From: Mesorhabditis belari
Lineage: Eukaryota; Nematoda; Chromadorea; Rhabditida; Rhabditidae
Assembly (NCBI GenBank): GCA_958450365.1
Contig: CAUEEP010000903.1
Location: 1,047,921-1,111,920 of the forward strand
Direction of reading: 5' to 3'
Length of the DNA: 64,000 nt
Made by a program: the position numbers and the translations under genes. Positions 31,684-42,149 of this stretch are shown here, piece by piece (position 1 is the first letter of the stretch; every line of letters starts with the position of its first letter). Below the pieces are notes generated by a model that saw nothing but the letters and a program-made list of their open reading frames with translations, was not told the origin of the DNA and made no database searches.

Positions 31684-31789
31684 AGAAAGTGATTGATGAT
31701 CATTGTTTGAAAGCATCTCTTTTCATTATGATCATTTAATAACTGCGAACAATAATAAAGTTTTCATTCAAACCCACACGGGTTTCTCT

Positions 31790-32010
31790 CTTTTTTGATC
31801 TCCACCAAAACTTTGCTCTATTTAGAGTTGTTCCTAATCTTTAGGCACTTGAGCTAATCTGCAAAAAGATAACAAATTGATCGCCTCTCGATCGAACCAC
31901 GGAACGCCCAGCTTTCCTCTATGCCTATAGCTAAAAACTGAGAAAAGAACGTGGTAAAAAACACACCGTCATTATCAAAAAAAACTAAATATTGATGTTC
32001 AATACGTGTA
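31790..32010. other. Gene iii / gene ii spacer
   Basis: Related to 47400-47570 and (inverted) 61380-61510. No coding pattern. Confidence 0.4.
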
Positions 32011-32019
32011 TCTCATAGT

Positions 32020-32150
32020 CTATTCAGGAGCGACGAGAGAGCAAAATACTTGCAGCTTCCGGCGGAATTCTGGGTCTTTGGGAAAACTTTTATATGAGAT
32101 TTTGAAGAAACAATGTGCAGTTGTGTGTTTTCAGAAGATTGAATAAAATG
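32020..32150 (+). pseudogene. Gene ii 3' exons (copy E)
   Basis: The acceptor CTATTCAG and SDERAKYLQL exon are followed by KIE-stop at 32137-32148. A CAG-to-CCG change occurs in the coil. The first two exons are missing. Confidence 0.5.
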
Positions 32151-32189
32151 GGATTTATTCGTTTTTGTTCACAGAAAGGAACATATTTA

Positions 32190-33270
32190 TCAGAATTGAA
32201 AGCTCCTTTTGCAGATAAAATAATCCTGATTAGTAGGATAATAGGCCCGCCATATCCCATCGGAGCTATGAAGCTGAAATGTGTTCATTTCCGATGGAAA
32301 TCTTTTGATAAAACACTCTGCGTCATTCCAGAAAAAGAAAGTTTCGCAGATTGATCGAAATGTTTTTGGATTAATTATGCATTGCAAATTGGAATAGATA
32401 TTGATTATTTCACGTGGAAAATCTCACATAAGCGTGGGTGTTCGAACCCGGCTCTTCAACCCTCCAATTCGTGAAATCCACCGAACTTCCATCCGTCCAT
32501 TCAAAAGCATTTCCTTTGTTCGGATTTCTCTGAATAAAGAAATTTTTATGTTTTACTGTTGATATGTCAACCTTCGAGATCGTCGTTTTTCCTTTTCGTC
32601 TTGGCGACTTTCCCCATTAAATTCGCCTCGATTTGAGCCATTTTTGCTGTCAATCGACTCATCTCGACGTCTTTGTCCTTCGTTTCGTTCCGCCCTCTTG
32701 CGCTGAATACTCAAATTACTCACTACTCAAAATCCAAAAAAGATGAGCTTGAATTCTTCAAGATTTTTGATTTCACCCACATTTCCCTCTCGAGTCCGCT
32801 GATTTTTCCTCGAGCCTCGACAAGTTCTTGTTGGGTTTCATTCCTGAAAAGTCTTGTCGTTGAGACACTCAAGCCTATTTCTTGTTTATTCTATCAATTT
32901 CGCTTTTCTCCCAAGAAACTCACAAATTTGGTTGACAAGACCTCAAGCAGACGGTATCCGGACAATCCTCTTTACTGCTGAAATCTAAGATCATCGAAAA
33001 ACCCCTTTCTAACCAACTTCAAAGTACGATGATCACGAATCTCATCTCGATCATTCGGAGATCTGAATGGTTGAAAACATAGCTATTTGAAGGGAAAAGA
33101 ATACGTGGATGGATCCACTTGAACGCTTTCTTGAATGGACGAAGAAATCTGATGGAAAAGGAGGGGAATCGTGATGAATAGACCGACGGCCATCACACCC
33201 ATTCTGCTGAATTGGTTGATTAGTTTTGAATTCGGGGAAATGGGAAGAACGAAGGAGGGACGATTCGATA
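32190..33270 (-). pseudogene. C-type lectin-like copy E, internally deleted
   Basis: The last exon reads LHSSDGIWRAYYPTNQDYFI then CKRSFQF-stop (32190-32275). The penultimate exon (about 32427-32528) reads NAFEWTDGSSVDFTNWRVEE and PGSNTHAY. At about 32570 the intron is fused directly to a stalk exon (AKTKRKNDDLE on the minus strand), so the three central lectin exons are lost. The stalk and the hydrophobic start MGVMAVGLFITIPLLFHQIS follow up to about 33205. Confidence 0.8.
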
Positions 33271-33299
33271 AACAATTGTTTTTTTACAGATAAGAGCTT

Positions 33300-33475
33300 T
33301 TGAGAGCTTTGAAATTGTTTAGAAAAGCGATTGACTCAGACCCAAAAGCCGTTGAAAGAATCGCCTCGAATAGAACTTCGTGCAAAAAGAGTGGCATTTC
33401 GGGAAAAAGAAAGCCGTCAGTTCGTGTGAAGTTTGTGAGTGAGAAAACGCGGAGTTATCAGGAGACTACTTTCGG
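33300..33475 (+). CDS. Gene iv 5' exon, head-to-head with lectin E
   Basis: MRALKLFRKAIDSDPKAVER to SGISGKRKPSVRVKF followed by a GTGAGT donor at about 33433 (alternatively read-through). It mirrors 28035-28285. Serine/lysine-rich, no known domain. Confidence 0.4.
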
Positions 33476-33599
33476 GGAAGGTCAACTGAACCGACCGTTC
33501 CCATCAAATCGCCACAATTGTTCCTCAATCCCCGCGGGGGAAGCTATCTATCTCCCCCGGCGTAAACAATTTTTCCTAGAGTCTATTTGACTTCTCGAA

Positions 33600-33780
33600 C
33601 TTCAAAATTCAAAGCTCCTCGAGGTGTGATCATTGTTGATTGTTGTTTGGGTTGTTCTATGTATTTTAAGTTGTTTTGTTTTAAAGCAGAGCATTGTTGT
33701 AAAAAGCATAGCTAAACAAAGCTTCTCTTATACGGAAACTGCGATTTTCTCCATTGGCCGAAAACTGAAATGGCCGAAGT
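33600..33780. other. No gene seen
   Basis: AT-rich. The sequence before 33770 is not shared with other lectin 5' flanks. Confidence 0.3.
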
Positions 33781-33960
33781 GACTGAAGAAGAAAAGAGTG
33801 TCAAACGCATAGAAGAACCGGCCATCTCGTTGAAGAAAATCGCCCAACTCGAAGCCGATTTGTGGGTTTTTCGCCAAATCTTTGCTTCTATCAAAAACAG
33901 TCTTTAATTTAATTTTGAATTTTCTCGAAGAACAAGTGAAAATTAAAGGAAAAGGCTACT
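33772..33960 (+). pseudogene. Lectin first-exon scrap
   Basis: It carries MAEVTEEEKSVKRIEEPAIS, LKKIAQLEADL and the GTGGGTTTTTCG donor of the MDNLSN-type first exon, with the first 20 codons lost. It is followed by the 5' flank motifs of copies B and G in an inverted arrangement. Confidence 0.6.
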
Positions 33961-34413
33961 AAATAAGCAGAATTGATGAGAAAATCAAACAAGAAGTTTG
34001 TTGCCAAGCAAAATACGGATTTCTTACCAAATAAAGAGAAAGGAGGGGAATGCTCGATTCGTTTAGTCATCATTCGTCAACCAAAAACAATCAATATTCA
34101 TTTCAGCGAAAACTGAAAACGAAAACTGCTACAAAACAACAATTATTTGGGGCAAGAAATAGAGTGAGAACACCCGGATTTCCTCAATAATTTACCTATA
34201 TTCAGACTACCATGATTAGAGAACTTTTATTAGTGGCTCTTCCCCACAGTATTGCCTTTTTCCGTCATTTTCGAAATAGCAGACTCTTTGTCAAAAGCAA
34301 TTCGTTTGACTGATAGTTCTTTGATAGAACCTAAAGTCGATTCTCGTTGATCTCTATTACAAAGGCCTTTAGACACTGTCGTCACTATGCTTGACTCGGT
34401 ATTTTTTCATTTT

Positions 34414-34702
34414 TCAAGCAAATTCTTGAACGCTTTGGTGACATTTTCTTGATTCTCGTCGAAGTTCCATCAACATTTGATCAGCCTCAAACAAATTCGA
34501 GTCTAGGCCCCTTTTCATTAAGACATTCGTTGCAGCTTCGACACTCATTAAAGCCGCCTCGACTGTTTCCATTTGTCGAGTCATTTGGGGTAGCTCATTA
34601 AGAAAATCTATAGAAAAATTAGTGAATGTAAAGAGAATTCATCTACCTCGAAATTGATTTTTCTGTTTGTTGACGTAGTACGTGGCATAGTTATGGGTAC
34701 AA
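34414..34702 (-). CDS. Cys/His gene, tandem copy 2 (two exons)
   Basis: Exon 34702-34647 reads HNYATYYVNKQKNQFR. A GT-AG intron of about 39 bp leads in phase to 34607-34414: DFLNELPQMTRQMETVEAAL, MSVEAATNVLMKRGLDSNLF, EADQMLMELRRESRKCHQSV, QEFA-stop. The helical C terminus is intact. The Cys/His cluster seen in copy 1 is missing, as the match starts only at HNYATYY. Not recognised. Confidence 0.55.
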
Positions 34703-34839
34703 AAAGAAAAGTAATTCGTTTGACTGATAGTTCTTTGATAGAACGAAAGCGACCGTCGACCTATTATAAAGGCCTTAGCACGCGCACTATGTTTGACTCC
34801 TTATTTTTTTATTTTTCCATCAAATCTTGTACGCTTTGG

Positions 34840-35190
34840 AGATATTTTCTTGATTCTTGACGAAGTTCCATCAACATTTCACATTAAGACATTCGTTGCA
34901 GCTACGATCATCTTCGGCACTCATTAAAGCTGCCTCGATGGTTTCCATTTGTCGAGTCATTTCTGGTAGTTCATTAAGCAAATCTATAGAAAAACTAGTG
35001 AATATAAAGGCAATTCATCCACCTTGAAATCGACGTTTGTTGACGTAGTACGTAGCATAGTTATGTGTACATGTTGGACATTTGCCTTGATGGGCATTGG
35101 AATGCTTATAAGTTTCTGGTCGTGTCTTCAAACAGCATTCCATCGAAAAATCGAAGCCCACATTGAAGAGCCAACGATTTCTTCAAATGA
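34840..35190 (-). CDS. Cys/His gene, tandem copy 1
   Basis: Exon about 35190-35024 reads NVGFDFSMECCLKTRPETYK, HSNAHQGKCPTCTHNYATYY, VNKRRFQ. A 39-bp GT-AG intron leads to 34984: DLLNELPEMTRQMETIEAAL, MSAE, after which the frame is broken (stop in NVKC). The CC...H...H...C-x2-C pattern suggests a zinc site such as half of a RING or a treble clef. Downstream noncoding sequence is shared with 44170-44390. Confidence 0.5.
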
Positions 35191-35487
35191 TTGACAAGTT
35201 TTTTCAGTTGTGCAGATTGGTTAACTCAAGAGATTTGGAACTAGAATTTTCTTGTTTTGAACGGCCCAAAGAGCCGCAATGAAGTTTTGAAAAAGCTGTC
35301 GGGCGGGAGACCAGACCGTTCATTTTCTCGAAGACTGAAATGTGTTCATTTCTGTTGGGAACCATTTGATAAAACATTTTGCGTTATTTTACAAAAAGAA
35401 GTTCCCTCAAATGGATAGAAAGATGTTTGAATTAACTATGCATTGGAAACAAATTAATGAATAAATATCGATGATTTCGGATTTCCA

Positions 35488-35830
35488 TCAGATTTCCGTG
35501 ATGATTTTACCTTTTTCCAGAATAAGCCGAACTTTTGTGTAAATAACTTCAATAATCTCAGCCTTCCATTCATGTTCCAAAAGTTTTAATCTTATTTTAT
35601 TATTTAACTTTACATACCCACCTTCATCTTTCAATGAGCCTAACACCTCACTTGCTATTTCTGAGGCTTCATCGACTGAACGCCTGAACCTGAGCCTTTG
35701 ATCTCGAAAAGCTACCTTCTTGGCCAATTTATATTCCAGATCGGTTGGATTGAAAAAGTGATACCCGACGGTCTCCTTTTAACTATCGGTCTAACTATCG
35801 GTCCTTTGAAAGCAAATTGAGCCAAAAGTA
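35488..35830 (-). pseudogene. Truncated copy of gene P
   Basis: Minus strand: FFQ/FNPTDLEYxLAKK-type exon (about 35705-35790), then VDEASEIASEVLGSLKDE and LEHEWKAEIIEVIYTKVRLI, a shortened version of 43066-43681. The segment that encodes the middle 45 residues is deleted. Confidence 0.55.
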
Positions 35831-35839
35831 AAATTGATT

Positions 35840-36350
35840 GTGGTTTGATGAGTGGATCCTCGTCGTCTTTTTTCTTTTTTTTTTTTTTTTTTTTATTTTT
35901 TTTTTTGGGTTTTAAGAGGAAGAGGAAGACGATGGAGGGAGGTATGATTCATATTTCTTTTGGAATCGAGACCAGCCTCAGAAACGGTTCATCGCTTCGG
36001 AATAGGTTGGATGCAACTCTCCACAGCCAAATACCCTAATGGATCTGAAATCTGAAATGTGTCTTTCAAGTTTGAGGGAGATCTTCTGATAAGACTTTTC
36101 AAGTGTCTGGTAATCACGACTCATCACCAGAAGACACGGAATGAAGAGCGAATCCTTCTGGACTCTCTGATCACTTTTTATCAAAACACGGAATTCTTTT
36201 TCTTCACATCCATTTCCTCTCACTTTATCCATTTCCTCTCACTTAACAAAATCATTTAGAAGAAGTAGTCCGAGGTTCTAGGTGAAGTTGTTAGTAACGA
36301 TGAGGTTTCTACCGATTCTTCTACTGGTTTAAATTCAATGAAATCTGTTA
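35840..36350. other. Poly(T) tract and unassigned sequence
   Basis: A T-rich run covers 35869-35907. The next 300 bp contain overlapping frames on both strands (plus: GDLLIRLFKCLVITTHHQKT; minus: GCEEKEFRVLIKSDQRVQKD). I cannot decide whether either is a gene. 36286-36360 is shared with 45625-45690. Confidence 0.3.
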
Positions 36351-36355
36351 CTAAA

Positions 36356-36805
36356 ACACGATACGACATTTGACGTTGATACGATTGACTAGCGATTGAT
36401 TCGTGTCATCGTGAGTCAAAACAATTCGTGTCATCGTGAGCTCTGCCCTGCTTCAAAAAGGCAAATCGCATGTTTTTTGGGGAAGAATTCTCGCATCTGA
36501 TGAAACATGGATTCAATACGAGAATGTGAAGCGCAAAAATCAGTGACTTTCTCTGGGTCAACCCCCACAACCAACTTCAAAACCCGAGATTCATGGAAAA
36601 AAACTTATGCTTTGGTGTTGGTGGAATACAAAAGATTTGGTGTATTATGAGTTGTTGAATTCGGGAGAAACTGTCACCGCTGATCGTTATTCAAAACAGT
36701 TGATGAGGGTTAACGAAGCTTTAAAGAAATTGGGCGTTGAAACATCAAAAGTGCTATTTTTGCATGATAATGCAAAACCTCACACCGAAAAAGACGAAAA
36801 AAATT
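36356..36805 (+). pseudogene. Mariner fragment M2, 5' half
   Basis: LQKGKSHVFWGRILASDETW, IQYENVKRKNQ, then QPPQPTSKPEIHGKKLMLWC, VYYELLNSGETVTADRYSKQ, and LGVETSKVLFLHDNAKPHT: the first and second catalytic regions of a mariner transposase. It stops abruptly after HDNAKPHT at about 36787, where lectin sequence soon follows. The continuation of the same element is at 41600. Confidence 0.88.
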
Positions 36806-36844
36806 TGATCATTGAAGGGTGAAATCATCTCAAGGTTCCCATTC

Positions 36845-37030
36845 AAGAAATGACATTTGATGAGGCCGAGGAATATTGTGCGAGTCGAAAGAGCCATCTA
36901 GTCTCCATTCACAGTCAGGAAGAGAACGATTTTGTTCAGGAACTCAGTAAGAAATCGAAATGATTCAATTCTGAAAATTCATGATTTTCGTTGAAATTTA
37001 GGCTTCATAAACCAAAAACAATCGATATTT
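36845..37030 (+). pseudogene. Lectin EAYC exon joined to gene iii end
   Basis: 36850-36940 carries MTFDEAEEYCASRKSHLVSI and HSQEENDFVQEL, followed by the normal intron and its TTTCAG acceptor. After CGAACGAAAAG the sequence becomes the last exon of gene iii (DSGYFKSGDF-like at 37040). The chimera joins the two genes at a shared GATTCGG word. No start or stop context for expression. Confidence 0.7.
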
Positions 37031-37039
37031 ATTTCAGCG

Positions 37040-37180
37040 AACGAAAAGATTCGGGATACTTCAAGAGTGGCGACTTCCAAAGAAAGTGATTGATGACCAT
37101 TGTTTGAAAGCATTTCTCTTTATTACGATCATTTAATAATTACCCAATAATAAAGTTTGCATTCAAGCCCACACAAGTTT
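37040..37180 (+). pseudogene. Gene iii last-exon scrap (copy F)
   Basis: It matches the end of gene iii (TTCGGGATACTTCAAGAGTG) and the AATAATAAAG signal at about 37148. The stop TAA has become CAA. Confidence 0.55.
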
Positions 37181-37439
37181 CTGTCTTTTGTGATCTCCAT
37201 GATAACTTTGGTCCAACCACGGAACGCCGAGCTTTCGATCTATGCCGTTATTCTAGTTAATTTGGACTAATAGGGACTCCTTTGATCGAAAAGAGATCTT
37301 TGTTAAAATCAATTAGTCAGGTTTGTCTGTGAATGGAACAGAGTTGTTGAAAGAGTATAAAGTACAATATCCAACCGCGGAACGTTTCTAGTAACGCTCG
37401 CTACACGCTTAGCTACACGTAATCCTCCGCAAACGTGGC

Positions 37440-38065
37440 CGAGAACATCACGAGGCAAATGAATGGGGAATTGCGAAAGAAATCCATTTTCATTGCTTTC
37501 AGTTTGACATCACTAACGGGTACCTTATATCGTCGACCATTTTGCAAGAAAACTTGTTGAAAGAGTATAATGTAGTGATATGTACATAGCTAAATGATTT
37601 CATTGAACAAATCTCATCTGAAAATGGGATTTCATTCGCTTTTGACTATAAAGACATAGACAGCTCATTATTTCTACAATAAATACATACATTATCTACT
37701 TTCTTAATCGTTAAGATTACCCAAAAAGAGACAAAAAACTCCGCCTATAGAACAAAAACAAAGACAAAAAACAAAGACAAAGACAAGAGAACAAAAATCA
37801 AAGACAAATCGACGAGTTGAGGGACGAGAAGAGCGACCTTCACGAAGAATTGTCAGTTTCCTCATGTTGATGTCCATTGATGTTCAACACGTTTATCTAA
37901 AAGTCTATTCGGGAGCGACGAGAGAGCAAAATACTTGCAGCTTCAGGCGGAATTCTGGGTTTTTGGGAGGACTTTTTATATGAGATTTTGTACAAACAAT
38001 TCAGAAATAAAGAAAAAGATAATGTGCAGTTGTGTGTTTTCAGAAGATTGAATAAAATGGGATTT
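37440..38065 (+). pseudogene. Gene ii, copy F (interrupted)
   Basis: Start MNGELRKKSIFIAFSLTSLT at 37461, then about 230 bp of extra AT-rich sequence, the RQIDELRDEKSDLHEEL exon (37800-37850), and the DERAKYLQLQAEF exon, whose acceptor reads TTCGG instead of TTCAG. The broken acceptor suggests it is dead. It converges on lectin F. Confidence 0.6.
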
Positions 38066-38103
38066 ATTGGTTTTTGTCCACAGAAATAAACACAAAGCAT
38101 TTC

Positions 38104-39946
38104 TCAGAATTGAGAGCTCGTTTTGCAGATAAAACGATACGGATTGGTAGGAGGAAAGGCTCCCCATTTCCCATCGCCACCCCAAAGCTGAAATGAGTTC
38201 ATTTCTGATCGAAATCCTTTGATATAACACTTTGCCTTATTTCACAAAAAGAAATCTCCTAAGATTGGTCCAAATATTTTTGGATTAATTATGCATTGGA
38301 AATTGGAATACATATTGATGATTTCACGTTGAAAATCTCACCAAAGCGTGGGTGTCCGAATCCGGCTCACTTCCATACCAATTCTTGAAATCCACCGAAC
38401 TTCCATCCGTCCATTCAAAAGCATCTCCTTTGTTCGGATTTCTCTGAACAAAAAATTTTTTATGTTTCACTGTTGATATCTCAACCAAATCTTTTTACAT
38501 TTTAAAACTATTCCAGTTTTTCAATTCAAACTATGCTTTCCATCAAAAAATCAAACGATTTTTTCATTTTCCATTGCTGTTTTCACAAAGGGTCAATGGC
38601 CGAATGAATCATTACTTTTGTTTTTATTTATGTCTTTCAATAAGAAAAATTCAACCTTCAGTCCGATCCAGAACAAAGCCTTCGAATCAATAGTTTTCGC
38701 TGAAATGAATATCGATTGTTTTTGGTTTATGAAGCCTAAATTTCAACGAAAATCATGAATTTTCAGAATTGAATCATTTCGATTTCTTACCGAGTTCCTG
38801 AACAAAATCGTTCTCCTCCTGACTGTGAACGGAGACTAGATGGCCCTTTCGACTCGCACAATATGCCTCGGCTGCATCAAATCTCATTATTTGATCGATA
38901 ACCTTGAGATGAAGATTATCCTGGTTCACAACATCCACCAAACCTTGTACCAAGAAGCGGTTTTTTCCAAATACAACCAGCCATCCAGACCCAAGAAAGT
39001 CGTCGTTCGATTCCTGAATTTCTTCGAAAATCTTCACTCCAGGTTTTGTTGAAACAATTACTCCTTCCTTTTCCATCAAACAAACTCACAAATCTGCCTG
39101 CAACTTCGCGATTTCGGCCGCTTTGTTTTCCCTTTCAGATTGCCTAAAGAGGAATTGATTGGATCGAGTGGAATGGGTGTTTGGGAAATGAAAAAACTGT
39201 TTTCTTAAGTCTCAGTCGACAAGAGATGCCAAATGAACTCACATTTGAGCCCTCAATTCGGTTATTTTCGTTGCTCTAAAAGGAGTTCTGTTAGTTAACA
39301 ATCTGTGATAACTAAGAATAACCAGAGAGAGAAGAAGACTCACAATTCGGCCTTTATCTCCATGCTTTCGGACCTCAATTCCCTCTCGACCTCAGCATTT
39401 TTCTCCCTCGTTTCGTTCAACTGCCTCTCGCTGAACAACTCTAGCCAGTCAAATTCTAACAGTTTTCAACGTACAAATCGGCTTTCAACGCGGAAAAGGT
39501 CCTTGACATTTCGGCGACTTTGGAATCTCTAGATGTGTCTCAGTCTCAGATATTTCTTTAAGGGATCTCAAGACTCACATCTCGGCTTTCAAATCAGCAC
39601 CAATCTTCGTCGGTCGTTCGCAGAGTTCGCAGATTTTTCCTCGAGCCTCGACGAGTTCTTGTTGGGTTTTACTCCTGAAAAGTCTTGTCATTGGGACACG
39701 CAAACCCATTTCTTGTTCATTCTACCAAATTCGCTTTATTGATTTGCTTTTCTCCAAAAAAACCCACAAATTTCTTTGACAAGACCTCAAATTGATGGGA
39801 TGGACGATATCAATGGACGACGAACCCTCGTCTCCACTGCTGAAATCTAAGATCATCGAAAATTTCTTTCTGACCAACTTTGACGAAGAAATTCGATGGA
39901 AAAGAAGGAAAATCGTGATGAATAGAGCGACGGCCATCACACCCAT
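38104..39946 (-). CDS. C-type lectin-like gene F, complete (11 exons, 297 residues)
   Basis: Exons (minus): 39946-39786, 39674-39579, 39517-39475, 39438-39344, 39275-39243, 39143-39090, 39013-38944, 38902-38791, 38699-38656, 38443-38342 and 38187-38104. All joins keep the frame and give 894 coding bases. The protein starts MGVMAVALFITIFLLFHRIS (signal peptide or signal anchor). Next comes a charged stalk of about 100 residues with heptad-like segments (RQLNETREKNAEVERELRSE), then a C-type lectin domain: GWLYLEKTASWYK, AAEAYCASRKGHLVSVHSQE, FWIGLK, NAFEWT-like DAFEWTDGSSVDFKNW, an EPD motif in NWYGSEPDSDTHA, and GKWGAFPPTNPYRFICKT. It keeps the outer cysteine pair and lacks the inner one. EPD instead of EPN and the missing WND make calcium and sugar binding uncertain. 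It is likely a cell-surface or secreted immune-type lectin. Confidence 0.88.
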
Positions 39947-39959
39947 TCCGATCGATTGG

Positions 39960-41150
39960 TGAATTCGAAATTCAAGGTTTTGAATTCAAGGAAATGGGAA
40001 GAATGAATGAAGCGACGATGCCAAAGTGCCAAAGTGAAAGTTTTGACGGCCCAAAGGGCAGGAATAACTGTTTTGACGAGCCGGAATAGATGTTTGAGAA
40101 TGGAATTTGGAGCATTTAAAAGTCACTTTCTGAGGTCATTACAAACAGACCGACAGTTATTTTTAGATTCACAATACTACTAGTTTTTGTGGAGGCTTTA
40201 TAATTGCTTGCTTTTGGTGTGAAAAGGAAGATAAGAATCTAATAAATCAAATCTATCACCTTGCATCTTTCGATTTTGCGATGTCACCGAGTTAAAGGCT
40301 TCGAAAAAAAGGGTTCTCCGTTGTAAATGACGCTTTTTCCACTAAAAAACTATTTTTCGAAAAATCTGTCGGGAGAATTTGGAAAATTTTTACTGTTTTG
40401 AAATGAGTACATTTTTCTGTGTAGAATGACACATCTTTCATCAAAATTCATCAAAAGACGCAAATTGCACCGCTGTGTGTAAGACCTGAATGACTGTTTT
40501 GACGGCCCGAAGGGCAGGAATGAATTTTCTGAAAGACCCGAAGGACTGGAATGAAAATTTTTGAAGGCCAGAAGGGCCTGAGGGTAACCGTGGACTTTTC
40601 TGAACTGTCTGAAAGGCCTAATGAGAGATTTGTACGGTCCAAAGGGCCGAACTATGTCTATTTTCCAACCCATCAGCGCAAATACTTTCACGGGTCCCCC
40701 CAATTAGACAGCGGGCAAAGCGAACGATCGTGAGCGAACAAAACCGGACGTGGAGCTAGCGAGATCACGACAAGAGTCTCCGAATTGGAGACCAGGTTGG
40801 AAGCCGATTTGTGAGTGTTTGGAATGGCGTTAATTGGATGGAATCACCAGAGACGATAGAGACGAGGGATCCAAAAATCCCCAATTTTCCATAAATGGAA
40901 TCACGGACCTGCGTCGAAGATGGGAAGAAGTCAAAATGGAGAATACTTTGCTGATTGATAGTTGCTATTTCTTGTAGAATGCAATATATTGTTACACCCA
41001 AAAACGCGCATTATTCTTTCCTTGATCTAATAGTTAATAAAACATTTCTCCTTCGGTTTTGAATAGTTTCTAGATTTGCATAGAAATTTGCTTCATGCGA
41101 GAATAAAATAGAAATATGATTGAAATTTTCAGGAAACGAATGACCAGAGA
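39960..41150. repeat. 5' flank of lectin F, repeated from 17650-18836
   Basis: Near-identical to the flank of lectin C, with the GGCCC-AA-GGGC repeats at 40048, 40500-40650 and the mariner C-terminal scrap at 40900-40970. The minus-strand frame at 40350-40703 stays open for 117 codons here but is interrupted in the other copy. Confidence 0.6.
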
Positions 41151-41424
41151 CGATAGAGAGGAGGCTGAGGCGGCCGCTTCGACGAATCAGGGAAAATGGT
41201 AGTGAACTTGTGCAATGTTTTTCTAAACAGATTGTGGAATAAACTTTTGCTGAAGTCAATAACAATTTTGAAAATGAAGCGGCTTTCAAAACTACAGAAT
41301 GGAGCGGCTTTGTCGATAGTTTTCTGTCGGTTTACAGTTTAAGTTCAGATGCTGGATTCAAGACAGTTACCAGTTGTGCAGAAAAATAGCTCTTTTCTGT
41401 GAGATCGAAATTGACGAAAACGAA

Positions 41425-41570
41425 CGTTAATGCGCAGTTGTGTGTTTTCAGAAGATTGAATAAAATGGGGTTTATTGGCTTTTGTCCACAGAAATGAACA
41501 TAAGACATTTATCAGAATTGAGGGCTTTTTTTGCAGATAAAAGGACGCGGATAGGTAGGAATAATCACCA
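41425..41570 (-). pseudogene. Lectin last-exon scrap with gene ii tail
   Basis: Minus strand: PTYPRPFICKKSPQF-stop (to 41512). It is preceded on the other strand by the KIE-stop exon of gene ii near 41455. This is a further 3' boundary copy of the block, cut on the right at about 41575. Confidence 0.6.
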
Positions 41571-41594
41571 CCAATGACAAATAACCAATAATGA

Positions 41595-41960
41595 CAAACC
41601 TCAGACTGCAAGAATCACTCACCAAAAAATCGACGAGCTTGGTTGGAAACTTCTGCCCCACGCACCTTATAGTCCCGACCTGGCCCCATCAGATTATTTT
41701 TTGTTTCGGTCGTTTAAGGATTTCCTTATGCGAGAAAAGTTCGAGAATCACGCACAGATCAAAAAAGCCGTCGACACTTATTTTGGCTCTAAAACTCCCC
41801 ATTTTTTTGAGAATGGGATCAGGGACTTGCGACGAAGATGGGAAGAAGTCATCAATGATAATGAAGAATATCTCATTGATTAATGTGCGTTTGTTTATGC
41901 TTTTAGCCATAAACAGTTTTGTGAAAAAAACCGATATTACTTTTTCCTCAACCTAATACT
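41595..41960 (+). pseudogene. Mariner fragment M2, 3' half with right end
   Basis: It resumes at AACCTCAGACTGCAAGAATC and reads ITHQKIDELGWKLLPHAPYS, PDLAPSDYFLFRSFKDFLMR, to DLRRRWEEVINDNEEYLID-stop at 41882. The element ends near 41957 with a mirror of TTAGGTTGAGGAAAAAGTAA. This half is nearly free of mutations and carries the third catalytic Asp (SPDLAPSDY). Confidence 0.9.
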
Positions 41961-42061
41961 TATCATTATTGATTTTCGAGAGATAAGCTTTCAAAGTTTC
42001 GCTTACTTTCGCCAAATAGCAAGCTAGCCTACTTAAAGCCTTGACATCGGGCCGTCGGTGT

Positions 42062-42144
42062 GCCTCGGTGGCCCGGTGGATGGTGTGTTAAGGCGTTTGA
42101 CTCGAATTTCTCGTTTTTGTCCCTGGTTCGAATCCTCTCCCTGG
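42062..42144 (+). tRNA. tRNA-Ser-like sequence, probably a pseudogene
   Basis: GGTGGCCCGGTGGA resembles the A box/D arm of a class II tRNA, AAGGCG and GACTCGAA sit where tRNA-Ser(CGA) has them, and GGTTCGAATCC is a perfect B box. The acceptor and anticodon stems pair poorly, so it is more likely a tRNA pseudogene or SINE head than a working tRNA. Confidence 0.4.
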
Positions 42145-42149
42145 CAAAA

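Noticed and set aside
35869..35907. Poly(T) run as a retroposed gene tail
   Set aside because: There is no processed coding sequence or target-site duplication beside it.
40350..40703. 117-codon minus-strand ORF upstream of lectin F as a gene
   Set aside because: The near-identical copy at 17963-18376 is split by stops, and the residues follow the GGCCC-AA-GGGC DNA repeats; there is no splice context or start support.
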